The translations under genes were made by a program, and so were the position numbers. This document shows positions 28,501-43,500 of a stretch of 64,000 nt of DNA, one piece after another; the stretch's first letter is position 1, and the number at the start of each line of letters is the position of its first letter. The stretch is from Diadema setosum (Eukaryota > Echinodermata > Echinoidea > Diadematoida > Diadematidae), in contig CM067067.1 of NCBI GenBank assembly GCA_033980235.1, positions 4,530,289-4,594,288 on the forward strand, in the 5' to 3' direction. The notes beneath the pieces were generated by a model that saw only the letters and a program-made list of their open reading frames with translations, did not search any database and was not told the origin of the DNA.

Positions 28501-31500
28501 TTAGAAAATTTCTGTCACTCTGTTTCATTTTACGATATCAAATTGGAAGTCCAGACGGTTTTCATAATTTCACATCATGTAGTACATAAATCGACAGATC
28601 CATGTACAGACTTATGGAATTTATCGTGGTCCCTGAGCAGATAAACAAATACTCTGAAAAACCTGAAACAAATTACAATGAACAAGCATGATGACATAGT
28701 AGGAGACTTATATATTCTAGTACTGTAGCAATGTAATTCGTTTACCATACCACTTGCTTACCGAGTTCGGTCCATGTAGAATTTATGCATGCTGTCTTCT
28801 TTTGTTCAGCCTCCTTCAGCATCAAGTCATGCATTCTTATGTGAAGCTGCTATGTCATCATCCTTGTTCATTGTGGGTTTTTTTTTAATGAATTTTGAAA
28901 ACATTTTTATTCCTCATCACGATCACTGTATATTACAAAACTTGGTAGCAAGTATGACCAATTTGTTCAAATGCTAAAGTCTAAAAATCATCCGGAGGTC
29001 TCCTTTAATAGAAGTTGAGACCAGTGATGCACTTTTGAGAAGGTATTACTGACACCTAGCACTGCCTAGCAGCTAGGTGTAAGCAAAGAACTACCACTTC
29101 GAGATATCTACCCAACTACACCACATAGAATCTCGCCTAGTCTACACACAATCAGACCAAAACACAGTTTTGCAATCCACTGATAAAAGCTACCAGCTGA
29201 CAAACTCACAAGATAGTCACAAAATTTAGTACCACTGGTTCTAAACTAATGAAATTTGAAGAGTTACTACTGACTGTACATTATGGGGTCTGTCATTGGG
29301 TTTCAATTTGAATCAATCTTTGAATAGATTGGAACGCCAAAGTTCAAGGTAAATGAGACCAGTTATCATCACAACAATAACACTCAAATTGTCCTGAGGT
29401 CTTCTACAACTGTGTTCTATGGGAGCCTCAAAATAGCTGCCTCAGCTTTGCTACTGTGTTGTCAGCTGTCTTGAAAAAAAAAACCAAAGAATTATGGGGA
29501 ACAAAATACAAATCTCCTATGAATTTGTGGACAGAAATCAAAGTTCTCTCTCTGAATTTCAACACATTTTTTTCTTTTTTTCTTTTTTTCCCCCCTTTTT
29601 TTAACATAAGACCTGAATGAGTTACGTTTCAGGACAGACGAGTTAAGCCCTCCTTACATCCATTCAATTAATTCCTGGATCATACATAAATGCCATGTTA
29701 TATGACCTTTCAACTTGCAAATGGTTGTAACTTGCTGAATTCTTCTCACATTTTCCTTGTAGAAACAATCCGTGCAGCTCTAAATGCAACACAGGGTAGA
29801 TGCTCTCCAAGTCTTGACATTCAGTTTCTCATTACCGTCACCAGTGTTTTTCCAGATCACATGTCACATACTGACTCCACATTAACCACATAGTATCAAT
29901 ACATGGGCCTCATTAAAAGCAGAGCTTTAAGTGCCCCTTCCCCATCTACTGTCGTAAATGAATGTCCCTGAAGTGCATTCCTCATGCATGAATTCACTGG
30001 TAAAAGGGTCCATTATTTGAAATGCATCCTAAACTCTAAGCTGCACACACGTAAAAGCAGAGGTTTCCTGTACCTTTAAGAGGGCGGAAGATGAAAAACA
30101 AAGTGGGTGGGTATTTCAAGCACTATGCATAAACCAAAATGAGGGGAAATTAATCTCATTAGGCTAGTCAAAGCATCATTTTGCTTAATTCTTTTTTTCT
30201 TTGAAGTTATAACCTGCATCTGCAGATACAGTTAAGTAATATAATGTTAGTATATGAATTGTAATAAAATACACCAATCTGCCAAGGACAGATATGCATG
30301 CCAAGTCTTAATTCATGACTGTATCTACAGACTAAATGTACAGCATTGCCTTGGAGTTAGAGGCCATACTGCCAACAGAGGAAACTCAGGGCACTTAAAT
30401 GCATGTATGCAATTGAACCTGCAGGCACCGCAGAATGGTCTGTAGAAGGTACAGGTGGTTTTCATAATTTAACCCTTTGACAACCAACTCGCAGCCAGAA
30501 CCCTATCCACTCTATCACACTGGAGTACATTCACAACAGCAAGGTATCCTCCTACTAGACATTCTGTAGACTACATGTAGTATCCTCCTACTAGACATTC
30601 TGTAGACTACATGTAGGTACTCCACAAGGCAGGTGATACGACCTCTGCTGGACCACTGGGGGCTTGCACCTGTCTTGTAATGCAATTTACATTAACCTCC
30701 TATGACTGCTTTCCTGTACAGGTGCGCATCTAGTAACTGTTAACTCCTTCTGACCACCATTTGATATTGTTGTTTCAAAGTGTTGCTCGAGGAGGGAACA
30801 GACTGGATACAAATGACACAACCCATCAGTGAGTGCATACTAAAGATTTCTAGGGCAAGATGATGGTATCCAACACCTTTTTCTGGGCAAGAATTTAAGA
30901 AATCATTTCATGTCGACTTGAACTCCAAATGCTTTGTGGCATGACCACAATTACAGGTAATATATACAGTTGTCCTTCTGGCTGTAAATTTCTTTTTGCA
31001 GACAATATGCATGCTCTACCATTTTCATAGCACTTCTACCTGTTGGTTATACCTGCATTATGTTGCGTAACACACTTGCCTTTTTTTTTTTTAAATATAA
31101 GATCCCACATATTACTTTACCAGCTTTCCATTGTTAATCTTACCATTCTTTCTTACTTTCTTAAATCTAAACTTCAATTTGCCTGTTACTGCATGTGGCT
31201 TTTTATCACTGGTAGGCAGAGGGGATCATACAGAGACTCCAACTCTCCCGTTTTTGACGGGAGATCTCCCACCGAAAACCCACTTTTGCAAAATCTCCCG
31301 TTCTCCCGCTTGAGATTTAATTTCTCCCGCCCTGGCTCTGTGTCTCCCGTTGGAAAGGATTTCTTACTTATTGCTATCGTATGTTGAAAAAATAAGCCTT
31401 AGATAGCACCAGAGAGCATCTAGAACCCTAGGAACTTCGCGCTTCGCACGCATCAACTTAGAGTCTCCCGTTTGCTAGGGGTTTCGGGTGGGAGAATCTC

Positions 31501-34500
31501 CAAAACAGAAGGTGCTTGGAGTTGGAGTCTCTGGTCATAGACAAGTTGCCCTTTTTAAACAGCCAGACAGCCCCCTCACAACGAATCAAACTCTTGCTAA
31601 TCTCAAGTAATACACTGTCATGCTTCATGCCGACATATGGGTACACTGTACTATGTCCCTCATGAAATGCTACACATTACATTTAATTTCTATTTCTCAC
31701 AGAATTTCAAGTACCCTAGTATTAGTTACATAAATTTGTACACGCAGAGATGGTGATAGATATAGACAGGAAGAAATCTAGAAAGAGAGAGAGAGGGAGA
31801 GAGAGAGAGAAGGAGAGCTGACATCCATATGTGGAAATGCTATTTGGCGAAGTACAATTCACGAGCTCTGTTTACCATGGCAACCATCCTCGCTCTTCCA
31901 GGCTTTTTCCAGCTTTCGGGATTGATGAGGGCATTGCTGCGACATTAAGCCTCAAATTCAACAGTGGAGGGACTCTGTCTCCCCCAGACGCGGCAGCTCC
32001 CCTTCCCTCGCTTGGCAGCTGAAAGTTCTTTTTTTTGTCGTGTTCGTTATAAAATGCACTTCTAATCAGAAACGCTGGTGGCATTTACAATAGCACGTAT
32101 GATGGGGGTCCATTGAGAGTGGATAAAAGGTGGGCAATGCCGATCTTAACACACAGCAATTACTGGCTGCAGGAAACAGAACTACTTTGAAATTGTACTC
32201 TGTGTACCCTGCAGATATGAATGAGTCACTGGCACGAGTTTGCATAGAAGCATAAAGAATCCTTGGGGGGGGGGGGGAGTCTGACATATAATTGATATTT
32301 CAATCTGAGAGGGGGAAATTTTCAGCAAATGTAGCTCGTCTTACCCACAACATGGGCAGTACCTATCTGGTACACATCATGTCTTAAATGTGGTACATTG
32401 CAGCCCTCAATTCTAAACACTAAGTGTATTCATGTTTAGAGAAAATTTAAAGCGCGATGCCATTTGCATCAGTATCAGACTGCTGGACAAGACAGTGATG
32501 AGATATAAAATGTTTTTTCCAACTACTTCCCTTACTACATGTATGACTTTTGTTAAATTTTACATGGGCCATCTCCCATGAATTATCAGTTTTCTTTATT
32601 TCTAGGAACTAAAGCAAATTTTACATACATGACAAAAGCTTGCATGTAAAGTCTTGTCTTAAAATGAGTTTGTAATTTAAGTTAAAATGAGCCAATATCT
32701 GTTCCAGCCACAATTTTTTTCCTACAACTTTCTCATCCACACCCATATTATGAATAGCAGCAACTGCAACTAATACACCAGTCATGCCCCATAGAGTATG
32801 ATATGTAAATAATATACTCCTTTGGTCAGCTCATTGGTCAGTTTTTGTGATTTTCAATAAAATTTGAACAATTTTTAATACCAAGACTCCAAAATGAGCT
32901 TTGTACAATGAATGTACATGTATATTTCAGGTATGTTTCACTTCAGACTGACATACCTTTGTCTGTTCTGTGGGGAAAAAAATGGCATCACATTCTTAAT
33001 GCGTTGCACATTTTTCTGATGTGTGGTGCCGTGGAGGAGAAATCAATCTACGGTCTCCAGAGTGAATCTCGGATTTCACTGAGTATCCACATGCAACCGT
33101 TATCAATATTTGTGGAGATAATGCATGTCTGTGTGGAGAGGTCCTCTCCTGGGGATCACGCTTTATATACTGCATACATTTCTTTGTCTTCTCCTACTGG
33201 CTACGTATCACTGGAGAGCCATGGATGGTGACAAAAAAGTGCTACAGTCTTTCATTTTTTTCTGAAATCAATGAAATTAATCTAACCAATGGGAGATGAA
33301 TCAGAAACTCGCTAAATCATTGCAGTGTACAATGTTGATAATGTACCGAATGTCTAGTAACTGTCCGTCTGTGATAAGTCTGGATACGACAATCTTTTAA
33401 GCCTGTGTTCACTGCAACACACACTGTATGCAACATTCATAAATATTACTATCTAGATATTACAACAAGTAATAAATTAGTTTGATATTCTTCACCTATG
33501 ACCGTTCATAAGTTTAATTTCTTTTTTGTTGAATTTTCCTGATACCAAGAGTAAAACAGGCGACCACATCCCAAACTTGTCTTAGAACCTTTTATGTGCT
33601 CAGACACTGATATAATTTCCCAAACATTTTCATCAGCATTTAGTATTAATACATCCAAACTTGACCTAGTTGTAAAGTTAGCAAGCCCACTCAGGTATAG
33701 CAATATGCCTCTATCCAACAAGAAGGTAATGGTTACACACTACGGATTAGGGGACTAGGTAATCTGTACTCATTTGATAGCAAAAAGTTTCCAGACATAT
33801 AATTATTATGCCATTCAGCAAGGGAAAGCACTCCAGTACGTACATTGTATGCCAATTAGTAAACAAAGCATTTAACTAGTTCAAAAAACAAACAAACAAA
33901 CAAACAAACGAACAGAGCAAAAATTAAATATCAACCATGATAATGAACTGTAAACAAATCACAGGCACTGATGTTATCATCTAAGCATGTTTCTTTGGTC
34001 CCAAGTATTCCTACCTGTGTACCACTGCTTGTGACATCACTGATGTTCTGAAAGTCACAAACGACAAATGCCACAAGATAGGTGCTCATCGGAACCGTGG
34101 GCTGGTAGATGTCGTGGACCAAGTTTTGATCTTCTCCTTCGTGATGGGGGACTCCCCTTTCTGAAGCTGGTGTGTTGAATAGTGTCAAGTGCTCTGGGTT
34201 CCGTATCATCGTCATCGAGAAATTGGCCTTCAGGGCCGGTTCGTCGAAACACGGGAACGCTTTGCGGGCTGCCGTGGCCTCAAACTGGGTGGTCGCAATG
34301 TTTCTGTGTAAAAACAATGCACACAAGGAAAAGATTACTTCACAACCAAACTGAAAACTGAATTCAAGTTCAACAGGACACTTGCAATAAGTGATAGATT
34401 TGATTACAATAACACAATACACGGTGTTTATGATTTGTGAATGGCATATTTAGGAATACAGATGCAATGTAATACCCTAGAAATTGTTTTAATCTTACCG

Positions 34501-37500
34501 ATGTCTCATAAATCTTTACAGTACAAAACAAACAAACAAACAAAATGTTTATCAACCTCTTAGCAATGTTCAATTGAAGTAGATTATAACAGCTTTAACT
34601 AAACAGATGTAAACATCCCATTCCAAATTTCATCATTCACTTCCATTTTCATCCTTTTAATGAACAATACAAAGTTGGTAAAGTGTATTTTTTTCACTTC
34701 TGCAAAACAGTTCTTGAACAGTTGCTATGAATATGTAAATGGTTAGCTGATGATATCATCACCTTACAATTTTCCATTGATCATAAAAAAAAAACTGCAA
34801 AAAAAAATAAATAAATAAATTTTCTGCTATAAAAGTGTAAGAAATAGTGATATTCCTGGCTGAATAACTTCCAAATAATGATCAGTCAGATAAATATAAA
34901 TCAAGATTTGAGACTGGGGTATAATTGTATTTGAAAAGAGAGAAAAACAAGTAATTTCTATATTTTGTGTATAAACTATGTGGCAAGTTGTGAGGTAATG
35001 ACATCATCAACTAACTCATTAATACATATTCAAAATGACTGTTCAAGAAGTGTTTTTGAAAATGGTAATTGGTAAAACTTCAGTTCAATACTTCCTTTAT
35101 TCCTAATCCAATTTTGATCAAATTATCACTGTTTTGCTTATAAAGTTTCACCTTTTTTCCTGACTAACTTTTAACTGGTCCAGAATTCCCCTTTAAATGA
35201 CAGTGTGTATGTACGTACTGTATTTCCATAGCAGTCAGAGAGTTGTTCATGTTGAGCATACTGCACAAGAAATGCACATGTACACGCCTTCCCAGCCACA
35301 TTACTTTATGTAAGCATGCCCCAAAGCCTAACCCTTTTTGAATGCATGCACTGAATAACCATTTGGGTCATGAAATTGATTTGAGAACCAATTACGTGAT
35401 ACACATGACCCAGATGTGGACGCCTAATTGAGAATTAATCTGCAGGCCAATATCCTCATCAAATCACTCCAGTATCCATAAGGCATACCTTGCAAGTAAA
35501 CACAAAATCTACTGTAGAATGTAAACTTTGCTATGCCATATCCTGCATACATGTTTATACTTACAAGCCAAATCTATTCAGCATGCATGAATGTCATTAT
35601 GGGATTGGCAATTACAGTCAAATAATTAAGTCGGAGATGCTAATCAGACCAAAAATAAGGCAGAGTATCTGTTGACTATTTTCCAATAATCTTCAGGCTA
35701 ATGTTCACACCTCTTGATTTTCAGAGACAGACATTTGGAGAATGAGACGTAGACACAATTCAATCTGCACAAGTCCCATTATAGCTGTACATTATGGAAT
35801 ACAGTTTATACCGTATGTAAAATGGCACAAGAAGCAGAATCATCAAATCCCATCACACACACACTCTCTCTTCTCTCAGCTCTCTTAATAAACAATCTAT
35901 CTTGAATGATTAATGCCTGCTGGGAGATCGTCTGAAAATCATCTGCTCTGGTTTGTAATTCAAGCAGGCACAAAAAGAGGATCTTCTCAACAAAAAAGAT
36001 GTTGTTTGTTTGATTTGTATGAGAAGCTGTCTAGTCGTTTATATCTCTTTCAATCCCTAGCTTCAAATCCACTGCAAAATTAAATAAGTAAAGGAAGAGA
36101 AAAAAGAAATAACGCTTGTAACAAGTCATGGGTGTATTGTATGTGAGTAACGCAGGACTGCATGCATTCATTATCACAATCAGAAGGTTCTGAAAGCTAC
36201 GAGAGAGATACTTTTGTTAAATGCACATTGCAATAGGTCGTATTAGCCCGTTTCATACTGAGTTCTGAAATGACATAGACTATAATACCCAGGCCACCAG
36301 GTTCCCGTACAGAACGGGTTAATCTAGGAAATGAGAGAGGCAGTGACATTATTTGCCAGGACGTAAAAAGATGATTAACTTTTGTGGAAGCTTCTTGCAG
36401 TATCGAGGGAGACTTGGCAAGACTTGGCAACCCTGGTTATATCACAGCAGAAGGTAGGTTGGTCATAGCTAGCTCTTCACACCCTAGTAATCTGAGCTTT
36501 CATACCCTATTTGCAAGGTGCACAGGGAACGGAGAGAATTTATTTCTTGCAATTGAATTTTTAGTTACCACCCAATGAACCATCCCTAGATTCTAATGCT
36601 CGTGACTATACATTTCAATACTTTAATCAGCACAAGTACATTTTTTTTTTCTAGTGATAATGTAATTTCAAGTACTGTATATGCTGAATATTTCATAAGG
36701 TTTTGATTTTCGTGAAAGAAAATTTTACTCAACTTGTGAGACACTAATGATGAGAGTGAAAAGTCATAAAAAAGATACAGCACCAAACCATGGAAATATG
36801 ATTTCTGGGACTGAATGGTTTGATAAAATACTAATATGCCATATATTTTGCAAAGGCTTCTATTTTCACGAATTTAGCATGTCGGGTGCTATTTGCAATG
36901 TTAATAACACGCAAAAATATTAATTCTGATCCAAACATGAATGCAATGTGCACATACACATTTGCAATTGCTTTGTTCATTACTGTACTCAATGATCACG
37001 AATTTAACCACTCGCAAAATTGTCAGGCGGTTCTGATTTGTGAAAAAAATAGGCTCGCTAAGTATATGGCATATACCAGGGCTCGACACTAACGGTGGCC
37101 CGGTGGCCCGGGGCCACCAAAAATGCACGTCGGGCCACCAAAATTTCAGAAGTAGAAGAATTTAGTGGCCTGATCGGGCCACCAAAAAAGGTTGGATGTT
37201 TGCCTTTGGGCCACCAAAAATAAAAGTTAGTGTAGAGCCCTGCATATACATACGGTACAAGAAATCTAGGGAACAAGATCACGTTGCACTACACCAAGAT
37301 GCATACATGTCATATCCTTTATAGGTGACTGGTGTACTTTCAGAGAAATAAACAAATATATACATATATACATGTGCAAATGTGTGTCTGTCAAAAGTAT
37401 TTGCAATTCCATAGCGAACAATATGAAGACAGAATCCAGACACAGTTGAAATTAGCATGAAGTCAGTATGCACCTGAGGTGTTTTGCTAGAGCAAGATAT

Positions 37501-40500
37501 CTTCATCAGCACAAAAACATTTCATGGAAAATGTCAGGGTTTGTAAAATTAGGGAAAGTACCTCGGCAGCAAATTATAGCGGTGGCATCTCATCAAAATT
37601 CACTCATATTCCATCACCCATGTCTCCTCTTACCCTGTGGAATAATATCTCTTACACAACCATGGTACAGTCCGCCCACAAAGAACTAGCTACCTGAAGT
37701 CCTGGCTAGACATGGGAAACAAATCCTGTTTCTTCACGCCATCATTCTTCAAAAATTATTATATTTCTCTATTTATAGCCTGGTCGGATGAAATAATGAA
37801 ATAATATCAGAACATGATGTATTGTAGGGTGGCCTAACATGGGTCCAACTCCACTATAACGGCATATAGCTGAAGCGAGAGGTTTTGCACTCAGCGACAC
37901 ACCTGTTCAAAATTTACCCCTACAATAACATTTTTGAATTCAACATCATAAAATTCATAGTATCTTTACTCATGCCCAGTGACAAGGGTACAGAACAGAG
38001 ATGCACCTGCTTGTAATTTTCACCATATTTGTCTTCTTTCATTACGGAAAAAAAAAAGCTGAAAACTGCCTACTACATCAATCTATTTTGAGTAATGGGA
38101 GTAACTTTGTAAACATACTGTACACTATAAATCGTCGCCGGTCACACGAACCGACGAATCACTCGATTTTGGGTCATTTCGATAGTAGACATTCCATACT
38201 ACATATTCTGAAATTCTCAGTGTGTAATTCGGTGTAATTTTTACGTAGTTGTCACTTTTGTAGAAGTATGTAATTCCATTTGTGAAAATTATTTGTTTTC
38301 CCCATAGACGCGTGTGTTAAACAATCAGGCGATTCGACGGTTCGTACTAGTACGCGCGGTCACCGAACCGACGAATCAGTGCGCATTGACTTGCGTGTAG
38401 TTTTTGAGATTTAACAGTTCATTGACCGCACGCACAGTGCGCGTACTATGTAATACATGCGTAGACAATGACAACGCTCAATGTACGTGTACATATGGAC
38501 ACACATGGAAAATGACAACGTTCTTTGCAGACCGAAAATACATGCATGCAGCTCTTTGACGATTTCCCGCTTATTTGTTAACAATACAATTCGATAAAAA
38601 CTTCACAAGTTAGAGCAAGAATTGAAGTCTGATGTACTACAAAAATAATTGGAAAATATAGACATGAAAGTGTAGCAACCATAAGTCAAAAATGGGTTAA
38701 CTTCAAACGCGATTTTCTCGAATTGTCATTCTTATGCAAACCTGAGGGATTCTTCGGTTCGTGTGACCGGCGACGAAATGTATGGTCTGCATTTTCAATG
38801 TATACATTAAGGGCATTATTATTAACCATAAAATTGCAGGTGAAACAAAAAACCCAGCTTAGTGCTTCAAAATAGTTTAAGTTTTTCTGAGTTTTGGATA
38901 GAAACAACCAATGTAAACATTTGAATCACTATAATCAATGTTGAGTATTGTTAATGTGAAAAATAGCTATAATAAAAATGCTTCTAGACTAAACCGTCTA
39001 CAGTTATGTTTTATTGAGAAAAACGGTAATATCTCTTTATATTTCAGCCTTCATTGCAAATTGTTTATATTGCAGGATGTTTTGTGATACAACTGACCTA
39101 CACATATGCATCAAATGTGATAACTCAAACGTTTTTGAAATCACTGCTCCCAATGGTAAACTATACCTTAAACATGATTTACACTACTGATTGTGAGAGT
39201 TTCCACGATGCTTGTTGATGAAATCACTGTCACATACTCCTCAAGCATTACTATACATACCGAGAGCCAAATCTCCTATAACAAGGGAGAATGAATTAAT
39301 GTAATTAACTCAAATACACTACAACCTCATCATCTAGTACCATAAGATTATAAACCATGATAATGGACTGTGGTGACTATAAAGGGTCTGATCATTTTCT
39401 TGAGACAGGCTGTACTACCCATGTGTGAGCGTCTATGATGCCTAATGAGGTAGCCTATTGGAATTGCTCTGACTGTGGATGCATTAAAATTCAATTTTAA
39501 AGAGGTTGGCAATGGTGGCCCCCTTCTGGCCCCCCTAGGTCATCCTATAGGAACAGCTCATGACTCTGCCACAGTGACCCCGCTGCCCATCACAAGAGCA
39601 TTGGAATACGCAATTTGAGAAAAACAAGGCAGGGATGTTGATGTTGTCGTTATGGCAGGCAAGAGGTGGCTGATAAACTCACAAAACCTTTTAAGTGCTT
39701 TGCGACACTCCTCTATTCCATGGAATACTCCTCCTGGGCAATTCCGCGGTTAGTAACGTTACATTTGAACAAATTTAGATATTTGTTTTTACCACTAAAT
39801 TACCATTTATTCATTTCAAGTCAAAATTATGTCAAAAACATGTTCATCCTTCCCAGGTTTATGATACAGAAAAGAATGAACACAATCCAAGAAATATTAG
39901 AATTGCTATAGCAACTTAAAGGGCTGGTTAGTAACGTTACGAAAAAAGGACATGACAAAAAAATCAATGTCTTGTAACAAAAAGTGTGCAAAAATTCAAG
40001 TTACTTCAAACAATGTGTTGCATTAATTTCAATTATTGCATCATGACAAATGTTCATGCAAATTTTTTTAGCAGTTCGACTGATAATTTTTTAGCTAGAC
40101 CCCCAAGAGCATGGTTAGTAATGTTACGGTTAGTAACGTTACATTTGTCCGGAGTAATTCCGCAGGTCATTTCACCCTTTTGTAATTGACAAAATGTCAC
40201 ATGACTTCAGGAGTATTTAAATGTATTCATCTTTTACCCTTTAGCAAAACTTTGAGGAAAAAATTTCAAAGGAACCCACTGTAATTTGCATTTAAGTGAA
40301 TTTCAGCGTCCCCAGTCCCACATGTACATTTTAAATGATGGTTTTAGATCTCGCAAAATCTATAAATACGAAAAATAAAATCTACTGAATTTGAAAGACC
40401 CTAATGATTGGTGAACATCCATGGCATTAGTTGATACCTAGATCAAAGGGTAAGATAAAGAGGCACATTTCTTTTATCCATGTCATGTCCACCTAACTGC

Positions 40501-43500
40501 GGAATTGCCCTCCTGAATTTTAAAAGCATGATCAACTCTGATAGAAAGAAGTGGAAAGTTTCATGAACAAATATCATGTCAAAACGCGGCCAATACAACT
40601 TTTGTTTCTACATGCACATACAATGAAAGAAATGATTTCCAGCTTTAAAAATCGGAGCAGTATGGTCCTACGTCTGGCATTGTGTGAAAATGAAGCTACA
40701 CGAAATATCTACCTACTGAAAATCATGAAGAACTGGTTTGCTGGTTTGTTTGTTTTTTCCTGGAGAAGTAATCTGACAACAACAAGAGAATTTTGTTTAT
40801 CAGGACCAAACTCCAGTACATATTGGCATAAAATGAGGCATATCAATTCAGGCTGCAGTGTATCACAGTTAAAGGCACATAGACCTGGTGGGTTAGGCGA
40901 ATGTGTACGCGGAAGGAAGGAGCAAGTTTCCTACAGACACCTACGCAAGGACTCCTCTTTAGCGCTTACACTTAGACCCATTTCCACGAGTCTGCTGAAC
41001 CGGGTCTATACGCATCATTAAATCATCACACGGTGGTACTGAATATTCATGAAATCCTTGAGTGATTATTGGGTCATTCCTAGGATATTGCTGTATTATG
41101 TAACATCACTCCACCACAGAACAGTGGAGATTACAATATCAGTGCAATCAAAACATTTATTGTTCATATATATTACATCCATTTCTTCTGTGGTCAAACA
41201 AATACATTTTTTTTTGGGGGGGGGGTAATGAAACAGTAGCTAATGTCAAGGTAATTTACTCTCCTTATCACCACACTTGATATTAAATGTAAAAAGCAGA
41301 GAATCATGAAACAAGAATCTTAATAATCTCACATTTTACTCTGTTCAATTCACTGTCCACTAAAACCTTTTCAGGAACGAGCGCTTCCACAGCAGCTATG
41401 AACATTTTATTTTCCAAATTTGTATGATTTCATTTCTATTGCACATGCCATTACCAAGTATACTTCTTTCTACCCTGATCAACGATAACAACATAACAGA
41501 AAGATTCCATATTCCCCGGAAGCTGCTCTGTACTGTTCTTTTTGGCTTCAGTACAATCTCAGCTGGGTTTTGCTAAAAATAGTGGACAATCAATCTTTTG
41601 CAAAGTGGCACGGGAATAGAATTAAACAATGGACAATAGAGCAATATCATTAACAGTCTACAGAGGATAAAGACTGGCATGGTAAGTAATGCCATCATGA
41701 AGCACATGCTTCAGATCATCTTTGTGTTTTCTCCAGCCCCATACTGAAAGGCTTCACTCATTTATCTCAGCAATTAAACTGATATTCATTCGCAGGTTTT
41801 GCATTACTCTGTGGCTTTAGTGCATGCCAAGCGACGAATTTCACAACATCCAAATACAGAACTCAGGATGCTGTCTGTCTATTTCTTTCATTTTATTCAC
41901 CTTTTTTTTCTGTTGTTGTTGTTGTTGAGGGGGGTGGGGGTGGGGTGGAGGGAGAGGATGAGTCGTGACATATTTTAAAGTATCCTTAGTTATATGAATA
42001 GGAGGAAACAGGTTGAGTTGCCTCTCCTTGTAAAACTAAATTAGGAACGAAATCAATATGATGCCACATGTTTATTGAATACGAAACACAGAAGTTCAAC
42101 ACAACTTTGGTAGATTTATAGATCAAGCAATAAATAACTTACATCAAAGCATAGAAATTCCTTAGTTCCCATTCAAGGAGTGATAAAAGAAGATACTGCA
42201 TTATAAAGTCTCGTACAATTTTTATGTTATCGTGATGGTAAAAAAAAACAACCAAACAAACAAAAAGAACTGACAATTTTCAAAAACGATCTCAAACTCG
42301 GAAGCAAGATCCAATCTGTTAGAGGGCAATGCACTGTCACCTAATGCTACAATGGCTGACGATACGGAATTCCACAAGATTGGGAACAGGGCACCAAAGG
42401 GGTGATCTGCCCTACAGCCAGCGGAGTGCCATATCCAAAAACACATTTCATGAATATTTAATTCCCTGGCAGGGTAGACTTGAATGATCCGACGATTCAG
42501 AGGATGATGAGTCACCCCAGTGGAAAGTGGATTGTGAAATCCAAGAAACATTATGGCTCAATCTTATGACACATCAAAAATGTGGACATCCTCGATGAAG
42601 TCTCTTAGTGCATTCCCTGTGGCTACATCAATACTTAGAATATGTTAATGTGAAGAAGAGTGTGAAGAAGACCTAGGGACAGATATTGAGGGAGAACAAT
42701 ATTTGATGATAACGTTCACAGTATTCACAATATGAGAGTTCACTTTTCAGCAGCTGCTTTAAATTTAAGTTGTCTTACTTGAGACTTACATTACAAAGAC
42801 TGCAATTAATCATGCTATAGTATTAATTCATTGTGATGAGTACTTAGTTATTGAACAAATATATCAGATGATTATGAAAAATAACATATTTTACATTTAT
42901 GAAAGGATGGTTAGAATACTAAAAGAAGTCCAAAATATGTAAAAGCAAGAAAAAAAGTCAACTTTGAATTAAATGTACCACTGTTTCATCAAATAATCAG
43001 AGACCCCTTACTTTAGAAACAAACAGTAAATTGCCTTGAGTATTGTCACATTTTCTACTCCTATACTGATAAATAGAGTATTTGAATTGATATTTCTTTT
43101 TCATCTATTTCTCCAAAGCTGTCTACAGATTCCACTCTCAGCTCTAAAAGCAGTCACTTCTGATTCCACTTATTCTTGTACATCAGCTTCAAACGTATAA
43201 CTTCTTGCACTTTTCCAGGGACACTGAAAAATGCATCCATAAAATATGTAGTCATGATGATGGAAATGTAAAAGTATGATGGAGATTTGATAAACCTATG
43301 CTTCTGATTATTCTGCACATTATTTTTACATTTATCTCATCAGACCTGTCTAGTTTTGCCCTCCCTTACATTTCATAAAGCTCTCTGATGCAGTTCTGAA
43401 AAAAAAAAGATACCTTTGTTTCTCCTTTTCACAGTAAAACAAAAACAAGAAAACCCTGCAGCTACAACCTTTGAAAGTCAAATGCCCGAACTTATATTAA

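Larger units (their letters stand above)
27043..34014 (-). other. Intron 2 (7.0 kb)
   Basis: Phase 0. Contains the TIR element 27298-27787 with a nested piggyBac-like MITE, a 36-bp perfect tandem duplication (30545-30616), a hAT-like element at 31231-31533, a GA-rich stretch near 31785-31815, an X-box-like site near 31871 and a G-run near 32265. The rest shows no recognisable feature. Confidence 0.85.

Noticed and set aside
40551..41021. 156-codon ORF on the + strand in intron 1
   Set aside because: No recognisable domain, no matching splice sites or neighbours; it partly follows the end of a repeat element. Length alone is compatible with chance.
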